From NCBI GenBank assembly GCA_021464415.1, contig CM038467.1:66717159-66781158 (forward strand): a DNA stretch of 64,000 nucleotides. The letters are read 5' to 3'. The stretch's first letter is position 1. Every line of letters starts with the position of its first letter. The notes beneath the pieces were generated by a model. The model searched no databases. It saw nothing but the letters and a program-made list of their open reading frames with translations, and was not told the DNA's origin. A program made the position numbers and the translations under genes. Source of the stretch: Lonicera japonica (Eukaryota; Streptophyta; Magnoliopsida; Dipsacales; Caprifoliaceae). Positions 58,448-64,000 of the stretch are shown piece after piece.

Positions 58448-59927
58448 TGTTGGTCGGATTTTAACCCTAGGGTGAATAAGGTTTTTAATACTTAATGCAT
58501 AATTAAAAAGTTTTTCAAAATGTTTAACCAAAGCAACTAAGCTAAACAAGTATATCAATGAAATAATCAATACAAGCAATCAATCCCAAGACAACCAAAT
58601 AAGTAATATCAAAATACAAACAATAATATAGTAATGAAATAAAGAGCTTGAGTTAGAAAGATTAAACCAATTTGAAGCTCAAGACTTTTTGTCCTCATGA
58701 TTTTGGTTTCCTAAACCATACGTCCTCGCTCGGTTAGTTCCCCGAGAATTTTCACTAATTCTAATCTTCTTCCGGGTGAAGATTAAACCTCTATAAGTGT
58801 TGTTGTCTCACACACTCTTAAAAATATTGCTTTGCCACAATATTCCCACAATATATACCTCTTGCTAACTTGTGAGATTTACCTCTCACAATCACTAAAC
58901 AAGATTGACCTTCTTGTTATCCTATGATATTTACCTCTCACAATTGAATACAAATTGTTTGGTAATTCAAACCAATGAACAACAACTCTCAAGTGTTTAA
59001 GAAATATAATTGAAGCTCACACTAGAGTTACTTGTTTGATAAATATTTATAGCTCAAGTAAATAATGATTGATCAATACAATTCTTAAATCTTAGAATGT
59101 TTGAAATAGATGAAAAGTAGAGTATAAAGATGATTCAAGTTGGTCAAATTTGTCCAAAAAGTAAAATATCCGTTTTTGAGGTTTGGTAGAAGTTTGGTAC
59201 CAAAAATGGTAAAAAAATTAGAAATCCAATAGCTATATTCTGGGCCATCAATCGACTGAGCAAAGCTCCTTAGTCGACTGAGTGTGGCCTAGTGGACTGA
59301 GCCTATGCTCCTTAGTCAACTGAGCAGCTCTGTCAGGCTGGCCAAAATCCTAAATTTTACAATTTTGCATATAAGCTCCAAAATCATTTCTAATGCTTTA
59401 GGGACCTCAAATATATATCCCTAAGACATATGATCGTTTTGAATTTAAAAAGAATTTATTTTAAAACCAGTTTTTATAAGAATGATGTTGTGAAATGATT
59501 TTGATTCAAACTTTGCTTTGATCAATCTAAGAATGATATATCAATATGTATGAGCTATATAAATAATCAAATAAGAAATTTTACATAAATTCTAAGGACT
59601 CACTCAAATATCGAATTTACGAATCTTTGAATGCTTCAATTTGATCTTCACTTGAAACTTTTGCATGAGATCCTTGATCTTTTGAGTTTCATGAAATGCA
59701 TTGATAGCATATGTGTGATGAGATATGATCTTCCTTGCTAGTCCAATGCGTAGTTGACTTAATCGGATAATATTTCGATGATCCTTCTCATGCTTCCTTC
59801 GAGCAATCATGCGATTCTTGATATTCCAAGTAAGAGAACTATAAACTTATATCAGGAGATAAGTTAAATTACACATGATTGATTTATTGTTATTATCAAA
59901 ATAAGATTAAGACTTACAAGGTTAACA
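58448..59927 (-). repeat. 3' LTR of the gag-only element
   Basis: 1480 bp. It contains four copies of an AGTCGACTGAG-like unit at about 59258-59325, against two in the other LTR. Confidence 0.88.
59604..59810 (-). CDS. 68-codon ORF within the 3' LTR
   Basis: Starts MIARRKHEKDHRNIIR and continues LARKIISHHTYAINAFHET then QKIKDLMQKFQ. The same frame is open in the other LTR (62548-62754) with amino-acid changes, some of them conservative. It lies about 120 bases inside the LTR start. It is strongly basic with predicted helix character. I do not recognise it; it may be a relic of coding sequence taken into the LTR, or chance. Confidence 0.3.
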   Translation of the reverse strand: MIARRKHEKDHRNIIRLSQLRIGLARKIISHHTYAINAFHETQKIKDLMQKFQVKIKLKHSKIRKFDI

Positions 59928-60267
59928 ATCTTCCCCTTTTTATGATGACAATAAATTAATGTGTGTTTTCAATGATGAGCATAAATAGCATATGAATGTA
60001 AACATAATATGCTCCCCCTCAATTTATGCGTAGATAAAATAAAAGATTATTAAAAGCAATTCAAATATTTAAGATAGTTTTAAAAAACATAAATCATTTT
60101 TGATCTCAAATAAGGTTTTCAAAAGAAAACAAGTATTAATGTTAAAGACATAAAGCAATTAAAGTCTTACCAACATTGATCACCACCAACGCACATTTTC
60201 TCCCCCTATGGTAACATCAAAAAGGGATCAAGGCCATGGAGAGAAAATGGTAGCCTCCATATGAGCT

Positions 60268-61335
60268 TCATCGATGAGGCAATGATTTGTATGCCTCTCC
60301 ATCTTTTGCCACAAGGCAAAGGTGTGCCGTTTTTTCATCACTTGACTCGATATCGGATTCGTCTTCTTTCGATCCGCTTGAATGTCCTTTGAGAGCATCT
60401 TTTAATCTCTTATATAACTTTTCCTTCTTCACTCTCTTATCATTTCTTCTAACCGGACAATTTGACTTGTAATGTCCTGGTTCATGACAATGAAAGCACT
60501 TCCTTTCCTCATTATCAACTTTTGAATGAATTGATCTATCATTGAGGATCTTTGACGTTGAGGGATTGGTGTTGATCTTCCCATGTGAGTACTTCTTCTT
60601 TGCTAGGAATTTCTCAAATTTCCTAGAGACGAGAGCTATGTCTCCATCTTTTCTTGTTGAGCCTTTTTCATTATTTCCTTCATTTGGCTTTAAAGCAAAT
60701 ATTGTCATTGGATTTGCTTTATCTTCTCTTCTCTTGCTAACTCCTTCTCATGGGTTTTGAGAGAACCCAAGAGCTCATCCATGCTAAGTGTTTTGAGATT
60801 CTTGGCTTCTTGAATTGCCGTGACCTTAGGCCTCCACATTTTTGGAAGAATCCTAAGCAATTTTCTAATCTTCTCTTCATTAGAGTAAACCTTGCCAAGA
60901 AGGTCCAAAGTATTACTGAGAATAGAAAATCTACTATACATGGAAGCAAGTGATTCAGTAGGATCCATATTAAACAATGCATAGTCATAGACAAGTATAT
61001 TTATATTGTCCTCCTTGACTTGAGAAGTTCCCTCATGGGCAACCTCAAGCTTGTCCCAAATATCTTTTGCGGTTTTGCAACTAGAGATTTTATTGTATTC
61101 ATCCATAAACAATGCACAATGTAATGAATTTAAAGCTTGGGAATAACATTTTCCCTTTGTCTGTTTTTGTAATCTCGTAAGGTCCAACAAGTGTAACCTT
61201 CCATTGTTCAAAATCATTAGCTTGTAAAAATGTACAAATTCTATTTTTCCAATACCTATAGTTTTTGCCAAAAAAAAAATGGTGCCTATAAATAGAAGCA
61301 CCTTCTGAAAGGCCAGTTCCTTGATAATAAGACAT
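60268..61335 (-). pseudogene. Gag of the gag-only element (frameshifted)
   Basis: Starts ATG at 61335 (MSYYQGTGLSEGASIYR), followed by YRYWKNRICTFLQANDFEQW, the UBN2-type copia gag start. The middle frame has AKDIWDKLEVAHEGTSQVKE, YSRFSILSNTLDLLGK, KLLRILPKMWRPKVTAIQEA and SMDELLGSLKTHE, all hallmark blocks of this gag. The final frame (60268-60708) has a perfect zinc knuckle CFHCHEPGHYKSNC (C-x2-C-x4-H-x4-C), a Lys-rich stretch and an acidic tail. Frame changes near 61200-61100 and 60710 split it into three pieces. Gag packages the RNA into virus-like particles. Overall it is well preserved, so it is relatively young. Confidence 0.85.
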
Positions 61336-61391
61336 GATCGAGGACTCTAAGATTGTGAAATCAAAACAAGAGTACACCCTCTGATACCAAT

Positions 61392-62869
61392 TGTTGGTCA
61401 AATTTTAACCCTAGAGGGGAGGTGAATAGGGTTTTTAAAACTTAATGTGGAATTAAAAAGTTTTTCAAAATGTTTAACCAAAGCAACTAAGCTAAACAAG
61501 TATATCATGAAATAATCAATACAAGCAATCAATCACAAGACAAGTAAATAAGTAATTTCAAAATACAAGCAATAATATAGCAATAAAATAAAGAGCTTGA
61601 GTTAGAAAGATTAAACCAATTTGAAGCTCAAGACTTTTTATCCTCACGATTTTGGTTTCCTAAATCATACGTCCGCGCTTGGTTACTTCCCCGAGAATTT
61701 TCACTAATTCTAAACTTCTTCCAGGTGAAGATCAAACCTTTACAAGTGTTGTTGTCTCACACACTCTTACAAATATTGCTTTATCACAATATTCCCACAA
61801 GATATACCTCTTGCTAACTTGTGAGATTTACCTCTCATAATCACTAAACAAGAATTGACCTTCTTGTTATCCTATGAGATTTACCTCTCACAATTGAATA
61901 CAAATTGTTTGGTGATTCAAACCAATGAACAGCAACTCTCAAGTGTTTAAGAAATACAATTGAGGCTCACACTAGAGTTACTTGTTTAATCAAGATTTAT
62001 AACTCAAGTAAATAATGATTGATCAATACAATTCTTAAATCTTAGAATGTTTGAAATAGATGAAGAGTATAGTATAAAGATGATCCAAGTTGGTCAAATT
62101 TGTCTCAGATAGTGCATATATAGTCCCAAAAGTGAAATAGCCGTTTTTGAGGTTTGGTAGAAGTTTGGTACCAAAAATGGTAAAAAAAATCAGAAATCCA
62201 TTAGCTATATTCTGGGCCATCAGTCGACTGAGCAAAGCTCCTTAGTCAACTGAGCAGCTCTGTCAAGTTAGCCAAAATCCCAAATTTTACACTTTTGCAT
62301 ATAAGCTCCAAAATCAATTCTAATACTTTAAGGACCTCAAATATATATCCCTAAGACATATGATCGTTTTTTAATTTAATAAGAATTTATTTTAAAACCG
62401 GTTTTTATAAGAATGATGTTTTGAAATGATTTTGATTCAAACTTTGCTTTGCTCAATCTAAGAATGATATATCAATATGTATGAGCTATATAAATAATCA
62501 AATAAAAAACTTTACATAAATCCTAAGCACTCACTCAAATATCGAATTTACGAGTCTTTGAATACTTCAATTTGTTTCTTCAATTTAATTTCCACTTGAA
62601 GCTTTTGTATGAGATCCTTGATCTTTTGAGTTTCATGAAATGCATTGATAGCATGTGTGTGATGAGATATGATCTTCTTTGCTAGTCCAATGTGTAGTTG
62701 ACTTGATCGGATAATATTCCGATGATCCTTGTCATGCTTCCTTTGAGCAATCATGCTATTCTTGATATTCCAAGTAAGTGAACTATAAACTTATATCAAG
62801 AGAGAAGTTAAATTACAGATGATTAATTTATTGTTATTATCAAAATAAGATTAAGACACAAGGTCAACA
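61392..62869 (-). repeat. 5' LTR of the gag-only element
   Basis: 1478 bp, close to its partner by eye, with small indels such as two missing AGTCGACTGAG-like units near 62221-62270. It directly abuts the primer-binding site. Confidence 0.88.
62548..62754 (-). CDS. 68-codon ORF within the 5' LTR
   Basis: Counterpart of 59604-59810; starts MIAQRKHDKDHRNIIR and ends in a different short tail after an indel. Function unknown. Confidence 0.3.
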   Translation of the reverse strand: MIAQRKHDKDHRNIIRSSQLHIGLAKKIISHHTHAINAFHETQKIKDLIQKLQVEIKLKKQIEVFKDS

Positions 62870-62874
62870 TCACG

Positions 62875-64000
62875 TATAATGTTCGAGTGTGAGGGTGATA
62901 ACACCTATACCCTTTCTGAGATGATGAATAACCCAAAAATACGCATTTAAGAGCTTGAGATTCTAAGTTGTTTCATTGTTCTTTCAGGAAATGAACAAAT
63001 GCAACACATCCAAATACACGATGAGGCAAATTCGATACTATAAGAGCCAATATAGCTTTGTGAAAAACGTGAAATGATGTTTGAAAATCAAGGACTGCTG
63101 ATGGAACACGGTTAATCAGATATATAGACGGTAGAGGCAAGTGCTTTGCCCTAATAAGATGTTGGCACATTGGCCTCAATTAGTAACGCACGTACTACTT
63201 CTAGTAAATGCCTGTTCTTCCTTTCTGCAACACCATTTTGCTCAGGTGTATATGGGCATGTTGTTTGATGAACAATCCCATGATACTTGAAATACTCTTG
63301 CAAATCTGTACTCATGTAACACCTCCATTATCACTTCGAAGGACCTGAATAATAGCGTTGTACTGTGTACTGACCAGTTTATGGAATCTCTGAAACAAAG
63401 AACTTACTTCACTTTTAGATTTCATAAGACATACCCATGTCATTCTTGTACAATCATCAATGAAAGTGACAAACCAACGAGCACTATTTGAAGATGGAGC
63501 AAGAGAAGGCCCCCATACATCATAGTGGATTATCATGAACATTTATTAAGTTATGGTGGGAAGGACGAACGATGGCTCTTTGCAAGTTCACAAGTTTCGC
63601 AGCGAAAAACTGATAGCTCAACGTTCCTAAAACTTTTAAGAAATAACCTTTTTAAATAGCTAAAGGATGCATGACTTAATCGGCGATACCACAGTCAAAT
63701 CTTATCTTCAGCCTTTTTTCCTACCGTCATATCAGTTTACAAGGCCTGATGTAACTGATTCGCATTTGTCAATGCCAAATTCAAATAGTACAAATTTTCT
63801 CGCCTCACACCATAACCAATTGTCTTTCTTGTCTGAATATCCTTAAAGACACAAAGAGAATGCCCGAAAATAACGATACAATTTAAAACATTAGTAATTT
63901 AAAACATTAGTAATATGAGCGACAGACGATAAGTTATTTTTTTAGTGAGTGGACTACAAGCGTAGAGTTAAATTTAGAGGATTTGATAAATGAATTGACC
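62875..64000 (-). pseudogene. Copia integrase region, partial at window edge
   Basis: From right to left on the minus strand: HSLCVFKDIQTRKTIGYG and RRENLYYLNLA (63770-63860), the pre-integrase block with CETCELAKSHRSSFPP (about 63555-63600), the integrase core IHYDVWGPS, RWFVTFIDDCTRMTWVCLMK and QVLRSDNGG (63312-63542), then LINRVPSAVLDFQTSF and HRVFGCVAFVH (62973-63140) and KCVFLGYSSSQKGY (about 62930). The catalytic D's of YDVW and SDNGG are visible. Stops (after SSFPP, for example) and frameshifts break it. Gag and protease would lie beyond 64000. It continues at 58447 after the nested element. Confidence 0.88.

Larger units (their letters stand above)
58448..62869 (-). mobile_element. 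Gag-only LTR retrotransposon, 4.4 kb, inside copia
   Basis: Both LTRs are 1.48 kb (58448-59927 and 61392-62869), with TGTTGGTC ... CAACA-type ends. The flanking 5-bp sites TCACA (58443-58447) and TCACG (62870-62874) differ by one base. Minus-strand order: 5' LTR at the right, primer site TGGTATCAGAG (61379-61389), gag, polypurine tract AAAAAGGGGAAGAT (59928-59941), 3' LTR. The 1.46-kb interior has room only for gag. It depends on a partner for protease, integrase and RT, as described for terminal-repeat elements that carry only gag. The copia frame closes when it is removed. Confidence 0.9.

Overview
The window is eudicot plant nuclear DNA: AT-rich, with spliced plant-type genes and plant-specific transposon families, and almost entirely accessory sequence. 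One host-type gene looks complete, a CC-NBS-LRR (NLR) immune receptor on the minus strand (25176-31316, three exons, 1175 codons before the stop, all splice phases consistent). Nearly everything else is transposable elements, many nested, plus duplicated non-coding modules. A 100-N assembly gap lies at 57710-57809. Boundaries, TSDs and reading frames below were read by eye; no database search was possible.

Layout. (1) 578-23001: a minus-strand Ty3/gypsy element of Tat type (two RNase H domains), decayed and lacking its integrase end. Its 5' LTR (4214-4547 plus 22571-23001) is split by an 18.0-kb CACTA element (4548-22570; CACTACACCA termini, 3-bp TSD ATT). The CACTA carries no recognisable transposase but carries exons of a host gene that I read as the ribosome-biogenesis factor TSR1. 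Inside a TSR1 intron sits a 12.2-kb Helitron (7492-19682; A|TC start, hairpin plus CTAG|T end) with a decayed multi-exon Rep/helicase gene, a proline-rich receptor-kinase-like fragment, and a solo LTR (7894-8419, TSD CCCAA). That is four levels of insertion. (2) 25176-31316: the NLR gene. (3) 32.4-40.9 kb: a copia fragment and an LTR retrotransposon with a degenerate gag and no recognisable pol; each of its LTRs carries its own later insertion. (4) 42.4-54 kb: repeated minus-strand modules that look like promoter plus non-coding first exon with a 5' splice site, a segmental duplication, a 3.0-kb Mutator-like element with 160-bp TIRs and 9-bp TSD whose empty site is preserved in the duplicate copy, a 405-bp foldback element, a hAT transposase fragment and small MITEs. 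(5) 57.8-64 kb: a minus-strand copia element interrupted by a 4.4-kb gag-only LTR retrotransposon (58448-62869) with two 1.48-kb LTRs.

How it fits together. The NLR has a splice acceptor just before its start codon, so its transcript probably begins at a leader exon further right. The five leader modules (donors near 42.45, 48.68, 49.09, 49.50 and 50.57 kb) face the NLR and no other minus-strand gene lies between. I infer that they may be alternative promoters and first exons of the NLR, with the 7.7-kb retrotransposon lying in its 5' UTR intron. This is the least expected signal in the window and needs transcript evidence.
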